The position numbers and the translations under genes are program-made. Positions 16,561 through 25,593 of a stretch of 41,442 nucleotides of DNA are shown here, in pieces. Each line of letters starts with the position of its first letter. Position 1 is the first letter of the stretch. The notes under the pieces were generated by a model. The model had not been told where the DNA came from. It searched no databases and saw only the letters and a program-made list of their open reading frames with translations. Source of the DNA: an uncultured Geobacteraceae bacterium (lineage in GTDB: Bacteria; Desulfobacterota; Desulfuromonadia; Geobacterales; CAIOGM01); the NCBI GenBank assembly GCA_903902345.1, contig CAIUUR010000098.1, positions 1-41,442 of the forward strand, written 5' to 3'.

Positions 16561-17457
16561 TCAGGATGCTCCCCGAAGATTCCAGTCGTCATTTTGGTAC
16601 TTGACCCGCAGTTCTGCAGACCTGACCTCTTCCTCCCCCGACAGCGCCTCTTCCCGCAATTCGACTCCCATCCCCTCACGAAAGGATTCAGCCAGCAGAG
16701 AGTTCAGCACATCGACATCTCCCGCGATCCCCGCCTGGGCGAGTGAGTACGTCTGCTCCCCGATCCCCACCGGTGTCTCCACCATGAAGGTTCCCCCCTC
16801 TTCAGCCCTGTTCACGAGGGGGATGGAGCCATGCTGGAAGATGACCTGCTTCAGCCGTCGCTGGGCGTTGCCACCGATCTTTTTCCCCTGTATCAGGATG
16901 TCGTAGCTTTCCTGCCCCGCGAAGCAGAAGGGGGTTCGCTCCCCCAGCCCCCCCCCCTGACCGATATCCATGGCATAGGAAGGATCAAGACCGAGTTTTG
17001 TATAGAAGATGAGGAGAAATCCGGTGAGGATCCGAAACGATTCCTTAATGGAGGTGGAGGGAGGGAGATGATGCGGTGCGCAGACGATGCTGTAGGTCAG
17101 CTCGTCGCCATGGTAGATGACCCCGCCACCGGAGATCCGCCGGACGAGGGGGAGAGCAGCCGCACGGCACCGCTCCAGGTTGAGGACAGCGGCAGCGTCC
17201 TGAAACCGTCCCAGGGAGAGGGCCGGCGGATTCCAGCCGTAGAAACGGAGGATGGGTAGTGAGTCGGAAGGATCAAAGGAAAGAAGAAGCGCCTCGTCCA
17301 CGGCCATGTTGGTGGGACCGTCCCCGAAACCGCTCCCGATGAGACGCCAGGTTGCTTCCCCTCCCGTCGAAGAGAAAGGAGCTCCGGCCGATTGCCGGAG
17401 CTCCCCGGGGGAGGCGTCAGCAGCCGACAAAGCAGACGTTCTGGGAGCGGGCCGCAC
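16561..17457 (-). CDS. lipM: LipM-like octanoyl/lipoyl-protein transferase
   Basis: A BPL/LplA-fold protein of up to 298 residues. The lipoate motif RRISGGGVIYHGDELTYS is at 107-124, GKKIGGNAQRR at 191-201, and Cys178 in PFCFAGQESYDILIQG corresponds to the active-site cysteine of the LipM octanoyltransferase group. It would load octanoyl or lipoyl groups on GcvH, whose gene lies in the same cluster. The open frame starts with GTG at 17457 inside gcvPB; family members normally begin near residue 36 (ATWRLIGSGFG), where no normal start codon is present, so the true start is uncertain. A lipoate-protein ligase role cannot be excluded. Confidence 0.8.
   Translation of the reverse strand: MRPAPRTSALSAADASPGELRQSAGAPFSSTGGEATWRLIGSGFGDGPTNMAVDEALLLSFDPSDSLPILRFYGWNPPALSLGRFQDAAAVLNLERCRAAALPLVRRISGGGVIYHGDELTYSIVCAPHHLPPSTSIKESFRILTGFLLIFYTKLGLDPSYAMDIGQGGGLGERTPFCFAGQESYDILIQGKKIGGNAQRRLKQVIFQHGSIPLVNRAEEGGTFMVETPVGIGEQTYSLAQAGIAGDVDVLNSLLAESFREGMGVELREEALSGEEEVRSAELRVKYQNDDWNLRGAS
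17378..17404 (-). terminator. Perfect hairpin at the gcvPB-lipM junction
   Basis: An 11-bp perfect stem (17378-17388 with 17394-17404) and a 5-nt loop lie just after the gcvPB stop. On the minus strand it is followed by TTTCTCTT, so it may terminate or attenuate the gcv transcript before lipM. Confidence 0.5.
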
Positions 17458-18859
17458 GGGTCTCGTCCAGTCGACTCACCGGCATAGTGGCGGGGAACGA
17501 CGCAAAGGCAGCCGGGTCACTTTCCGCCAATTCCGCCGCCTGGATCATCACCTCTATGAAGGCGTCCATGGTCTCCCGGCTCTCCGTCTCCGTGGGCTCA
17601 ATCATGATGGCGTCCTTGACGATGAGGGGGAAGTAGATCGTGGGGGGGTGGTACCCCTTGTCGATGAGGAACTTGGCGATGTCCAGGGCGTGAACCCCCT
17701 GTTTCACCTGGCGGCTGGCGGAGAGGACGCATTCGTGCATACAGGTGAAGTCATAGGGGATGTCGTAGTGTCCCTTCAGCTTGGCCATGATGTAGTTGGC
17801 ATTGAGGACCGCCTGCTCGCTCACCCTGATCAATCCTTCGCGCCCCAGCAACAGGATGTAGGCGTAGGCCTTTACCATTACCCCGAAGTTACCGAAGAAG
17901 TTGGCGGTCCGACCGATGCTCCGGGGGTTATCCGTCTCCAGGACGTAATCATCGCCATTCTTGACAATGCGCGGCGTGGGAAGGAATGGAATCAGCGCAC
18001 TCTTGACCCCCACCGGCCCTGCTCCCGGGCCGCCACCGCCGTGGGGGGTGCCGAAGGTCTTGTGAAGATTCAGGTGAATGACGTCAAACCCCACGTCACC
18101 CGGCCGGACCTTCCCCATGATGGCATTCAGGTTAGCTCCATCATAATAGCAGAGGGCGTCGTAGGAGTGGGCGATATCGCAGATCTCCCTGATATGCGGA
18201 TTGAACAATCCCAGGGTGTTGGGGCAGGTCATCATCACCGCCGCCACCTGGTCGCTCATGGCTGCCTTGAAAAGCTCCAGATCCATGTCGCCATAGGGCG
18301 CCGTGGGAACGGTGATGATCTCGTATCCCACCATGGCCGCCGAGGCCGGGTTGGTGCCGTGGGAAGAGTCGGGGACCACCACGTATCGTTTTTTATTCCC
18401 CTTGGCACGGTGGTAGGCGGCGATGAGCATGATTCCGGTCATCTCCCCATGAGCCCCGGCCAGAGGTTGGGTAGTTACCTCGTCCATCCCCGTGATCTCC
18501 GCCAGAGCCGTGCCGAGACCATGCAGGAGTCCCAGTGAGCCCTGGGCATGCGCCAAACCTCCGGGAAGAAGCGGTAACAACGGGTGCTCGTCGGCAAAGA
18601 GTGTTGCGGCGTTCTCCACTGCCTTGACGTTGTACTTCATGGTGCAGGAACCCAGGGGGTAAAAATGGGTATCCACCGAGTAGTTACGCCGGGAAAGATT
18701 GGTGAAGTGGCGCACCGTATCCAGTTCGCTCACTTCGGGAAGTTCGGCGGAGTCCGTCCGGAGAAGTTCCGGGGGAAGAAAACCGGCGGCGGGAACATCG
18801 GAAGCGGGGATCCGCACGCCACGACGCCCCGCGCTGGATTGTTCGTATATCAGTTTCAT
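17417..18859 (-). CDS. gcvPB: Glycine dehydrogenase (decarboxylating) subunit 2
   Basis: A 480-residue P-protein beta half. The PLP-binding lysine is K267 in HLNLHKTFGTPHGGGGPG; other family blocks are FYPLGSCTMKYN (67-78), QPLAGAHGEMTG (131-142) and PDSSHGTNPASAAM (163-176). Together with GcvPA it decarboxylates glycine and passes the aminomethyl group to the lipoyl arm of GcvH. I chose ATG 18859 because AAGGATAA precedes it; the frame continues upstream to 19135 but that part overlaps the lipoprotein gene antiphase and looks non-coding. It ends with the motif CFVGC. A DUF1566 lipoprotein gene separates it from gcvPA. Confidence 0.95.
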   Translation of the reverse strand: MKLIYEQSSAGRRGVRIPASDVPAAGFLPPELLRTDSAELPEVSELDTVRHFTNLSRRNYSVDTHFYPLGSCTMKYNVKAVENAATLFADEHPLLPLLPGGLAHAQGSLGLLHGLGTALAEITGMDEVTTQPLAGAHGEMTGIMLIAAYHRAKGNKKRYVVVPDSSHGTNPASAAMVGYEIITVPTAPYGDMDLELFKAAMSDQVAAVMMTCPNTLGLFNPHIREICDIAHSYDALCYYDGANLNAIMGKVRPGDVGFDVIHLNLHKTFGTPHGGGGPGAGPVGVKSALIPFLPTPRIVKNGDDYVLETDNPRSIGRTANFFGNFGVMVKAYAYILLLGREGLIRVSEQAVLNANYIMAKLKGHYDIPYDFTCMHECVLSASRQVKQGVHALDIAKFLIDKGYHPPTIYFPLIVKDAIMIEPTETESRETMDAFIEVMIQAAELAESDPAAFASFPATMPVSRLDETRAARSQNVCFVGC

Positions 18860-18890
18860 TGTCTTATCCTTGTCTTTTAGTTCAGTACTG

Positions 18891-19622
18891 TCAGGGGCGC
18901 ACGGGCCAGACGTCGTAATTCCTTCCCTTAAAGTCGTAGGAGGCGCTTCCATCCCACAGGGCGATGATCCATGCATAATTGCTCCGCACGGTGTAACTCG
19001 CCGACGTCCAGTACCAGCTGTTCTTGGGGTTCGGTACCGATGTAAATCCCTGGGAGTCGAGAAATTCCTGGGGGGTGGGGCCGCCGGATTGAAAAAGCGC
19101 CTCCAGCTCTTCCTTGGCAGGCAAACGCCAGTCACGGTGACCGCCGATGTTCACCGTCTGCACCCAGTTCATCGCCTCTTCCCAATTCATCTGCCTTCCG
19201 GCAACGTTGGCTTTACGCGCCCACATCAGTCCGCTCTTGGTGTCGAGGACCGTAGCCCCATCCGCTGAGCAGTAGAAACGGATCTTAATCGGCTGCGGTA
19301 TGTTGTAGGTGAGCCCCTTGGAGCCGCTTTCCACCTTTATCAACGGCGCGGTGGTCGCACCGTTGGCGGCGGCGGCCAGTTCATAGGCGGAATTGGGATA
19401 AAGTTCGTCGAACAGGAAATAACCGTCCGGTTCGCTGGTCGTCTCGAACCGTTCATATCCCACAACGGGCTCTACCTGCTTGGCGATAACCCTGATGCCT
19501 GCCCGGGGATTTCCCTTGCAATCCACCACCGTCCCCTCCAGTCCCGACTTGTTGTTGCAGCCGAGAAGAAAGGTCGCCAGCAGCAGCCCCACAACGGGCG
19601 CTTTCATTAATTTCACTATCAT
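18891..19622 (-). CDS. DUF1566 lipoprotein inside the gcv cluster
   Basis: A 243-residue lipoprotein: signal with lipobox LLGC near residue 22, a carboxypeptidase regulatory-like beta sandwich (about 30-105: GTVVDCKGNPRAGIRVIA, DGYFLFDEL) and a C-terminal DUF1566/FISUMP domain (about 115-243) with LDTKSGLMWARK, GHRDWRLPAKEELEALF and YWTSASY. Function of the domain is unknown; it occurs in many surface proteins of delta-proteobacteria. It starts 4 nt after the gcvPA stop. ATG 19622 directly abuts GAGGA; the GTG at 19616, 6 nt further, has better spacing and may be the true start. Why it sits between the two halves of the P-protein is unclear. Confidence 0.8.
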   Translation of the reverse strand: MIVKLMKAPVVGLLLATFLLGCNNKSGLEGTVVDCKGNPRAGIRVIAKQVEPVVGYERFETTSEPDGYFLFDELYPNSAYELAAAANGATTAPLIKVESGSKGLTYNIPQPIKIRFYCSADGATVLDTKSGLMWARKANVAGRQMNWEEAMNWVQTVNIGGHRDWRLPAKEELEALFQSGGPTPQEFLDSQGFTSVPNPKNSWYWTSASYTVRSNYAWIIALWDGSASYDFKGRNYDVWPVRP

Positions 19623-19625
19623 TCC

Positions 19626-20981
19626 TCAGAAATGGATAGTTTCCAGTTCAGACCGCAGCGCCTCCGCCAGTTCGTCAATCTCCGCTTTCGACCGTTTCTC
19701 CGTCACCGTCACCACGAGGCACTCCGCCAGATCCGGTTCATACCCCCCAAGGGGAAGGCCCGGGGCGATCCCCCGCTCCAGCAACCGCGCCACTACCTCA
19801 TCGGCGTTCCGGGGAAGACGAAGGGTGAATTCATTGAAGGTATGGCCGGTGTTGACGATGGTCACACCCTTTATCTCCGCTAACTTCTTCCTGGCATACT
19901 CACTTTTGTCCCGATTGAGTTCCGCCAACTCCCGAAACCCCTCCTTCCCCAAGGAAGTGAGGAATATCAAACCCTTGAGAGCACAGAGCCCCTGGTTGCT
20001 GCAGATGTTGGAGGTGGCTTTTTGCCGCTTGATATGCTGTTCACGGGCCTGCAGAGTCAGCACGAAACCGCGCCGTCCCTGACCGTCCACGGTCTCTCCC
20101 ACGATTCGCCCCGGCACGTTCCGGATATGCTTCTTGAGAGCACCGATGAAACCGAAGGAGGGGCCGCCGAAGCTCATGGCGTTCCCCAGGGACTGGCCGT
20201 CACCCACGACGATGTCGGCTCCCATTTCGCCGGGGGATTTTATTATTCCCAGGGAGAGGGGATACGCGGAGACAACAAGAAGCGCCCCCTGGAGGTGAGC
20301 GGCGGCGGCGATGGCGGTAAGATCCTCCACCGTGCCGTAGAAGGTGGGATTCTGAACGAGAACTGCGGCGGTGGCGTCGTCCAGGGCAGCCAGAAGCGCA
20401 TCCCGGTCGATTCCGCCATCCAGGGAAACAACCTCCATGATCTCCAGATCCAGATTCGCCAGATAGGTGCGGATTACCTGGCGGGTGAACGGGCTGACCC
20501 CGCCGTCGATGACCAAACGGCGTCGACCGGTAACGCGAAGCGCCATGAGAGCGGCCTCCGCCAGGGCCGTGGCCCCGTCGTAGAGCGAGGCATTGGCCAC
20601 CTCCATCCCGGTAAGACGGCATATGGCGGTCTGATATTCAAAGAGGGCCTGAAGCGTTCCCTGGGAACATTCCGGCTGGTAGGGAGTGTAGGCGGTATAG
20701 AACTCTGCCCTCCCCGCCAGATGGTCAACCACCGCCGGAATGAGATGGTCGTAGCATCCCCCCCCGATGAACGGAATAACCGCCGCACCGTTAAGCTTTG
20801 CCGCCCCCTTGAGTTTCTTCAGCATCTCGAATTCGGACATCCCCGGGGGAAGATCGAAGGATGCGGCTCGCAGGTGGGGGGGAATGGGTGCGAAGAGATC
20901 TTCTACCGAGGCCGCACCGATGACCTCCAGCATCTCCCGGACCTCCCGGGGTGTGGTGGGACAGTAGTCGGCGCTGCTCAT
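19626..20981 (-). CDS. gcvPA: Glycine dehydrogenase (decarboxylating) subunit 1
   Basis: A 451-residue P-protein alpha half. Family blocks: [43 protein letters not shown] (split here only for quoting), [19 protein letters not shown], and [20 protein letters not shown]. It pairs with GcvPB; this half lacks the PLP lysine, as expected. The ATG overlaps the gcvH stop by 4 nt, so translation is coupled. Forms part of the glycine cleavage system. Confidence 0.95.
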   Translation of the reverse strand: MSSADYCPTTPREVREMLEVIGAASVEDLFAPIPPHLRAASFDLPPGMSEFEMLKKLKGAAKLNGAAVIPFIGGGCYDHLIPAVVDHLAGRAEFYTAYTPYQPECSQGTLQALFEYQTAICRLTGMEVANASLYDGATALAEAALMALRVTGRRRLVIDGGVSPFTRQVIRTYLANLDLEIMEVVSLDGGIDRDALLAALDDATAAVLVQNPTFYGTVEDLTAIAAAAHLQGALLVVSAYPLSLGIIKSPGEMGADIVVGDGQSLGNAMSFGGPSFGFIGALKKHIRNVPGRIVGETVDGQGRRGFVLTLQAREQHIKRQKATSNICSNQGLCALKGLIFLTSLGKEGFRELAELNRDKSEYARKKLAEIKGVTIVNTGHTFNEFTLRLPRNADEVVARLLERGIAPGLPLGGYEPDLAECLVVTVTEKRSKAEIDELAEALRSELETIHF

Positions 20982-21352
20982 TCCAGCCCCCGCAGGAACT
21001 CTTCATACTGAGCCCTGGTCATGAGCTCTTGCAGTTCATCCAGGTTGGACGGTTCCACCCGGACGATCCAGGCGGACTCTTCAGGCGATTCGTTGACAGT
21101 CTCCGGCCGCTCTTCCACTGCGTCGTTGACCTGTACGACCTTTCCGGAAAGCGGGGCGTAAATATCGCTGGCAGCTTTCACCGACTCGATGGCGGCAAAC
21201 TGCTGGAACTGTTTCACCACCTTTCCCAGAGAGGGAAGCTCCACAAAAGTGATGTCCCCCAACAGGTGTGCAGCATAATCACTGATCCCTACCACCGCCA
21301 CCCCTTCTTCGATCCTGACCCACTCGTGTTCCTTGGTGAAATAGGTTTCCAT
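20978..21352 (-). CDS. gcvH: Glycine cleavage system H protein
   Basis: A 124-residue lipoyl carrier. The modified lysine is K59 in [16 protein letters not shown], and [19 protein letters not shown] at the N-terminus is the usual H-protein entry. The lipoyl arm shuttles the aminomethyl intermediate between GcvPA/PB, GcvT and the dihydrolipoyl dehydrogenase (no lpd gene in this window). The likely lipoylating enzyme is encoded at the end of the same cluster. It lies 64 nt after gcvT and overlaps gcvPA. Confidence 0.95.
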   Translation of the reverse strand: METYFTKEHEWVRIEEGVAVVGISDYAAHLLGDITFVELPSLGKVVKQFQQFAAIESVKAASDIYAPLSGKVVQVNDAVEERPETVNESPEESAWIVRVEPSNLDELQELMTRAQYEEFLRGLE

Positions 21353-21416
21353 AACAAAACTCCCTTGTTGTATCTCGATTTTATTGTTAGTTTATAACTA
21401 AACTATTTTACTGAAA

Positions 21417-22511
21417 TTATCCCCGTACCGACCCGTCCCGGTAAAAGGGGAGGTCGCAGATCGTGGCCTCCATACTCACTCTTTCGTGGCGAATCGTGAG
21501 GTGAGAACCGACAACCGCCCGACTCGGAGGGACGAAGCCGATACCGATACCACACCCCAACATGGGAGAGAAGGCGCCGCTGGTGACACTGCCGATCTTT
21601 TCCTCCTGGAAGTAAATGTCGTAGTCATGGCGGGGTGAACGGCGGGAATCGACCTTGAAGGCGACCTTAACCCGTGACACGCCGGCCTCCCGTTGCCCCA
21701 GGAGCACCTCCTTCCCCACGAACTCCTTATTGAAATTGACGAAGGAGGGTAATCCCGCCTCCAAGGGAGACGTTACCTCGTTTATATCACTGCCATAGAG
21801 ACTGTAGCCGACCTCCAGGCGGAGAAGGTCCCGGGCGCCCAACCCGGCCGGCTTGACTCGCGGGTCGGAAAGGAGCAGCTCCCAGAGTTCTTGCACCTTG
21901 CCGGCGGGGAGAAAGAGCTCGTACCCCAGTTCACCGGTGTACCCGGTCCGGCTGACGATGGCCTCAACCCCCAGGAGAGACGTCTCCCTGAAGGCGAAAT
22001 AGGGGAGGGTACCGAGATCATCTCCGAAAAAACGTGTCAGGACAGCGCGGGCCTCCGGACCCTGAAGATCCAGTTTGGCAGTGGCATCGGAGATGTCGCG
22101 AAAATTGGCCGTTCCGGCCAGGCGGGAACTGATGACACGGAAATCATTGGCGATAGTGGCGGCGTTGACGACGATCATCACCTTCTCTTGAGCCAACCGG
22201 AATACGATCAGGTCGTCGATGACTCCACCACCTTCGTTGAGGAGAAATCCATAGCGTGAGCGACCCACCGGAATACTCTTTACCGAGAAGGTGAACACCC
22301 CCTCAAGTCCCCCCCCCTCCAGGTCACCTTCGTAGAGGAATTCTCCCATATGGCAGATATCAAAGAGGGCGCTCTGCTCCCGGCACCAGCGGTGCTCGGC
22401 GATGATCCCGCCGGAATACTGGATCGGCATCTCCCAGCCGCCGAAGGGGGCCAACAGCGCCTTCAATTGCTCATGGTCCTGAAAAAGAGGTGTTTTTTTG
22501 AGCTGTTCCAT
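21417..22511 (-). CDS. gcvT: Glycine cleavage system T protein (aminomethyltransferase)
   Basis: A 364-residue aminomethyltransferase. Family motifs: KTPLFQDHEQL and FGGWEMPIQYSGG at the start, SALFDICHMGEF, LDLQGPEA, SRTGYTGELGYELF and GLGARDLLRLEVGYSLYG. It transfers methylene from the H-protein-bound group to tetrahydrofolate and releases ammonia. I chose ATG 22511, with GGGA upstream, because T proteins begin close to this point; the frame runs up to 22640 but the extra part has no match. First gene of the gcv cluster. I looked for a glycine riboswitch in 22512-22779 and saw none. Confidence 0.95.
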   Translation of the reverse strand: MEQLKKTPLFQDHEQLKALLAPFGGWEMPIQYSGGIIAEHRWCREQSALFDICHMGEFLYEGDLEGGGLEGVFTFSVKSIPVGRSRYGFLLNEGGGVIDDLIVFRLAQEKVMIVVNAATIANDFRVISSRLAGTANFRDISDATAKLDLQGPEARAVLTRFFGDDLGTLPYFAFRETSLLGVEAIVSRTGYTGELGYELFLPAGKVQELWELLLSDPRVKPAGLGARDLLRLEVGYSLYGSDINEVTSPLEAGLPSFVNFNKEFVGKEVLLGQREAGVSRVKVAFKVDSRRSPRHDYDIYFQEEKIGSVTSGAFSPMLGCGIGIGFVPPSRAVVGSHLTIRHERVSMEATICDLPFYRDGSVRG

Positions 22512-22724
22512 TAGATTCCCGTTTCCATCCGTTTGATGTTTTTGCGAGGTCACTGTAAGAAAAAACGTCCGGTTTGTAAACCCATTTTCTACGCTGGTTT
22601 GCTTCATGAGTCCAACGAAAAAGCAGGAAAACAATCGCACCGGTAAAGTAACGTACGGAAAACAACAAATTTAGAAAACTATGCAGATATTTCAGTGATT
22701 TACATCTAACGTTATAATTTTTTC

Positions 22725-22753
22725 TTGACATATGATTCGCATAGTGGCATAAG
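22725..22753 (+). promoter_or_regulatory. Promoter of the RlpA-like gene
   Basis: A perfect TTGACA (22725-22730) is followed after 17 nt by CATAAG (22748-22753), 26 nt before the ATG, with GGAGG between. Confidence 0.6.
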
Positions 22754-22779
22754 AGAGCCTCGCCCAGAAGGAGGTATGA

Positions 22780-23214
22780 ATGCGGTACCCGAATCTGCGG
22801 ATCATGACGGTTCTGGCCGTCATGTCCTGCACGATGCTCGCACCGAGCCACCCCCTGAGAGCAGAAGAGTTTGCCACAGGTGTCACACAAGGGGTCGCCG
22901 CTCACGAACGAGCGGTGGAAAGCAGTACAGGCAACAAGGGAGTAGCAACGTACTACGCCTCCCGCTACAAAGGCAGGCGGACTTCATCGGGGGATCGTTA
23001 TAACCCCGCCAAACTGACGGCGGCACATAACAACATCCCCCTCGGCACAAAAGTCAAGGTCACCAATCTGGATAACGACCGAGAAGTCGTGGTGACCGTC
23101 AACGATCGATGCAGGAAGCGCAAGTCCCGTCTCATCGATCTCTCCAGAGCGGCGGCAAGGAAACTCGATTTCCTCCGTCAAGGCAGAGCCAGGGTGTTGA
23201 TTACGGCCCTGTAA
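22780..23214 (+). CDS. RlpA-like septal ring protein with double-psi beta-barrel
   Basis: A 144-residue exported protein. A Sec signal covers residues 1-28 (cleavage after LRA); no lipobox. The DPBB domain spans about 53-144 with GVATYYASRYKGRRTSSG, LTAAHNNIPLGTKVKVTNL and VTVNDR, then LIDLSRAAARKL, all typical of RlpA lytic transglycosylases, which cut peptidoglycan lacking stem peptides. The family usually reads NDRGPF after the Asp; here it is NDRCRKR, a change near the active site. There is no SPOR domain, so it would not be targeted to the septum in the usual way. GGAGG precedes the ATG and a terminator follows. Confidence 0.8.
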   Translation: MRYPNLRIMTVLAVMSCTMLAPSHPLRAEEFATGVTQGVAAHERAVESSTGNKGVATYYASRYKGRRTSSGDRYNPAKLTAAHNNIPLGTKVKVTNLDNDREVVVTVNDRCRKRKSRLIDLSRAAARKLDFLRQGRARVLITAL

Positions 23215-23247
23215 ATCTAAAAAAATCCTATACATTAGGGCGAACAG

Positions 23248-23275
23248 AAAAGCCGGGGATCTTTCCCCGGCTTTT
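23248..23275. terminator. Bidirectional terminator between convergent genes
   Basis: AAAAGCCGGGG (23248-23258) pairs perfectly with CCCCGGCTTTT (23265-23275). It serves the RlpA-like gene on the plus strand and the TPR gene on the minus strand. Confidence 0.85.
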
Positions 23276-23304
23276 CATCGTTTCTAGCTCTCCACCGGTA
23301 CCAC

Positions 23305-25185
23305 CTACTTTTTCTTCTTCCTCTTTTTCGACGTCTTTTCCTTGCCCGTCCCCTTCACCGGGGACTTCCCTCGTCTCTCCCTCTTGGCCGATCTACCCCG
23401 TTTGCGGGTAGCCTTCTTCGGCTCCGAGGTCAGTTCATCACGCAGATTCCCCAGAAGGACCTTGGTCTCCTCCAGGTTCGGATCAATCTTCCTCGCCGAC
23501 TCCAGGGCTTCCCGCGCCTCGGCAATGCGGCCGCTCTTCATATAGACCCGCCCCAGGGCGTTATAAGCCTTGGCGTGATCGACATTGAGCTCCACCGCGC
23601 GCTTGTACTGCTCCGCTGCCGCCGGATACTCTTTCCGAAACTCGTAGATAATTCCCAGTTTATAGTGGTTATTGGCGTCGCCGGGGTTCAGCTCGACCCC
23701 ATCCTTCAGGAGGGTAATGACCTCGTCATATTTCTTGTTCTCCACATAGATGGCGATGAGGGAGTTGCGAGCCTCGCTGTCGTCCTTCTTCAGTCGGAGC
23801 ACCTGACGAAAGTGCTGTGCAGCCCCCTCGGTATCACCCTGCTTCTTTTGCAACGACGCCAGCTCCCGGTGGGCGTCCGCGTTGTCTCCATCCAGCCGGA
23901 GAGATTCTTCGTAAAAGACGGCAGCTTCATTGACGTTTTTACTCAGAACCTGGAGACGGGCCATCTGGAGATAGAGGGTCGGATTGTCCCCCTTCAGCTT
24001 GATGAGGGTCTGGTACTGCTCGATGGCCTGGGGAAGAGTCCCCCGTGCGGCGTAGATCTCGGCGAGATGGAGGAGAGTCTCGTAATGCTCCGGGAAAAAC
24101 TTCAGCGCCTGACGATACTCCACCACAGCCTCGTCGGTGAGCCCCCGCTTTTCATACAGCAGTCCCAGATTGTAGTGGAGATCGCCACTTGTCGCCTTCA
24201 GTCGAAGAGCCTCCCGGTACGCCTTGATGGCGTCTTCGTCCCGACCGGCTTCCTGATATGCCGCCGCCAGTTTAATCTGGGCCTCCGGCCACTCCGGCTT
24301 TCCCTTGAGGGCGTTCCGATACTCGCCAATGGCCTTGTCATACTCTTTCTTCACCAGAAAGGTATCACCCCGGCTCAGAAAACTTACCGCAACTTCACCC
24401 TGTTTTCTGCCGGCCAGCCGATACTCGGCGGCGGCCTGTTCCAACTCGCCACCCTTCTCGTACAACTCGGCGATCCTGCCGTGTATTTCCAAGTTCTTCG
24501 GTTCAATGTCGGCAGCTTTTTTAGCCTGCTCCAAGGCCTTGCGAGGCTGATTCGTCTCGTCATACACCGCCGAGAGCCCCAGTAAGGCGTCCGTGTTCTT
24601 GGGCTCCAGGGAGAGAGCCTTGAGATACTCCGTCTCGGCATCCACACGGGCGCCCATGTTCCGATAAGCTTCAGCCAGCCCCAGATGGAGCGAGAGATCG
24701 TCCGGATACGACTTGAGAGCCTCAACATAATGGTAGGCGGCCAGGGAATAGAATTTCTTGTCCGCAAAAATGGTCGCCAGCGCCCGTTGAGTCCGGGGAT
24801 CCCCTCCATCCGCAAGCCCTTTGGTCAACTCCACGGCGGCCTCTTCGGTAAGCCCTTTCTGGAGATAAATCTGCCCCAGGCTCCTGCTGGCTTCGGACAG
24901 GGCGGGGTCAATTTTGAGAACGATCCGGTACTCAGCGACGGCTTCCTCCTGCTTCCCCTCCTGTTCCAACTGACGGGCAAGGAGGAGGTGAGCTGCAGCT
25001 CCTTCCGGACAGAGTTCCCGAATTCTGGACTCAGTTTTTTTTCGCTCCACCGAATTTCTGACCGATTGTCCCTGGAGAAGGGATCGGGCCTCACCGCACT
25101 TATCCTTGGGACCGAATCCCCAATCGAATCCCGTTGTCAACAGCAGGAGGAGCAGCAGCAACGGAATGGTCCGAACAAAGGTCAT
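23305..25185 (-). CDS. Long TPR-repeat protein, exported
   Basis: A 626-residue protein starting with a hydrophobic signal (MTFVRTIPLLLLLLLLTTGFDW) followed by roughly fifteen tetratricopeptide repeats from about residue 50 to 585; clear units include GDLHYNLGLLYEKRGLTDEA and AKAYNALGRVYMKSGRIAEA. The last 40 residues are extremely basic (KKRKKKK at the end), unlike the acidic repeats. TPR arrays are protein-binding scaffolds; partner unknown. I chose ATG 25185 with AGAGG upstream; the frame extends to 25281 without a good start. The run of about 10 leucines suggests either a cleaved signal or a membrane anchor. Not assignable to a specific pathway. Confidence 0.8.
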   Translation of the reverse strand: MTFVRTIPLLLLLLLLTTGFDWGFGPKDKCGEARSLLQGQSVRNSVERKKTESRIRELCPEGAAAHLLLARQLEQEGKQEEAVAEYRIVLKIDPALSEASRSLGQIYLQKGLTEEAAVELTKGLADGGDPRTQRALATIFADKKFYSLAAYHYVEALKSYPDDLSLHLGLAEAYRNMGARVDAETEYLKALSLEPKNTDALLGLSAVYDETNQPRKALEQAKKAADIEPKNLEIHGRIAELYEKGGELEQAAAEYRLAGRKQGEVAVSFLSRGDTFLVKKEYDKAIGEYRNALKGKPEWPEAQIKLAAAYQEAGRDEDAIKAYREALRLKATSGDLHYNLGLLYEKRGLTDEAVVEYRQALKFFPEHYETLLHLAEIYAARGTLPQAIEQYQTLIKLKGDNPTLYLQMARLQVLSKNVNEAAVFYEESLRLDGDNADAHRELASLQKKQGDTEGAAQHFRQVLRLKKDDSEARNSLIAIYVENKKYDEVITLLKDGVELNPGDANNHYKLGIIYEFRKEYPAAAEQYKRAVELNVDHAKAYNALGRVYMKSGRIAEAREALESARKIDPNLEETKVLLGNLRDELTSEPKKATRKRGRSAKRERRGKSPVKGTGKEKTSKKRKKKK

Positions 25186-25312
25186 GGGGTATCCTCTCGG
25201 CAGGTGGTATAAGGGAGCCCCGATCCGTCCGGCGCTGCTCATGAACGCGCCAACTATACACGCTCCAGTTTCCAATTTCAATTCCTACACGCAGGAGTCG
25301 CCCAGGGGGTAA

Positions 25313-25576
25313 TCAATCTTTCCTGTTCCGATCTCCACCATGACCATGCTTATGCGCCCTTTTTGAGTGCCCGACACGCCTCCCCTTCCCGTTCTTCTCC
25401 CCCATAGCTGCGGGTGGAGGGCGGACGACATACAACGGCGCAGGCGTTCCGACCTGTACCTGAACCTGCGACCCGGGGACGTTCACGTTTACGCCCACAC
25501 CCACGACCGGCGCCGCCACCGCCAGCCCCGTCAACAGGGGAACAGTCACCACCGCTCGGAAAATATTTTTCAGCAT
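25313..25576 (-). CDS. Small exported basic protein
   Basis: An 87-residue hypothetical protein. A signal segment (MLKNIFRAVVTVPLLTGLAVA) leads to a Val/Asn-rich beta-like stretch (GVGVNVNVPGSQVQVQVG), then Pro-rich and finally a Lys/Arg/His-rich tail (HSKRAHKHGHGGDRNRKD). I chose ATG 25576, since the longer frame to 25612 overlaps the preceding gene's end. It follows the DUF3108 gene closely and could be cotranscribed. The His/Lys tail could bind metal or polyanions, but this is only composition. Confidence 0.55.
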   Translation of the reverse strand: MLKNIFRAVVTVPLLTGLAVAAPVVGVGVNVNVPGSQVQVQVGTPAPLYVVRPPPAAMGEKNGKGRRVGHSKRAHKHGHGGDRNRKD

Positions 25577-25593
25577 CCCTGTCACCCTTATCC

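Noticed and set aside
17252-18538. A 428-codon plus-strand open frame
   Set aside because: It is antisense to gcvPB and lipM; the minus-strand proteins match known families residue by residue, so the plus frame is a GC-rich shadow.
20022-21011. A 329-codon plus-strand open frame
   Set aside because: It is antisense to gcvPA, has no ribosome site and no recognisable motif.
22512-22779. Glycine riboswitch upstream of gcvT
   Set aside because: I looked for the GGAGAG and paired glycine-aptamer core on the minus strand and saw neither.
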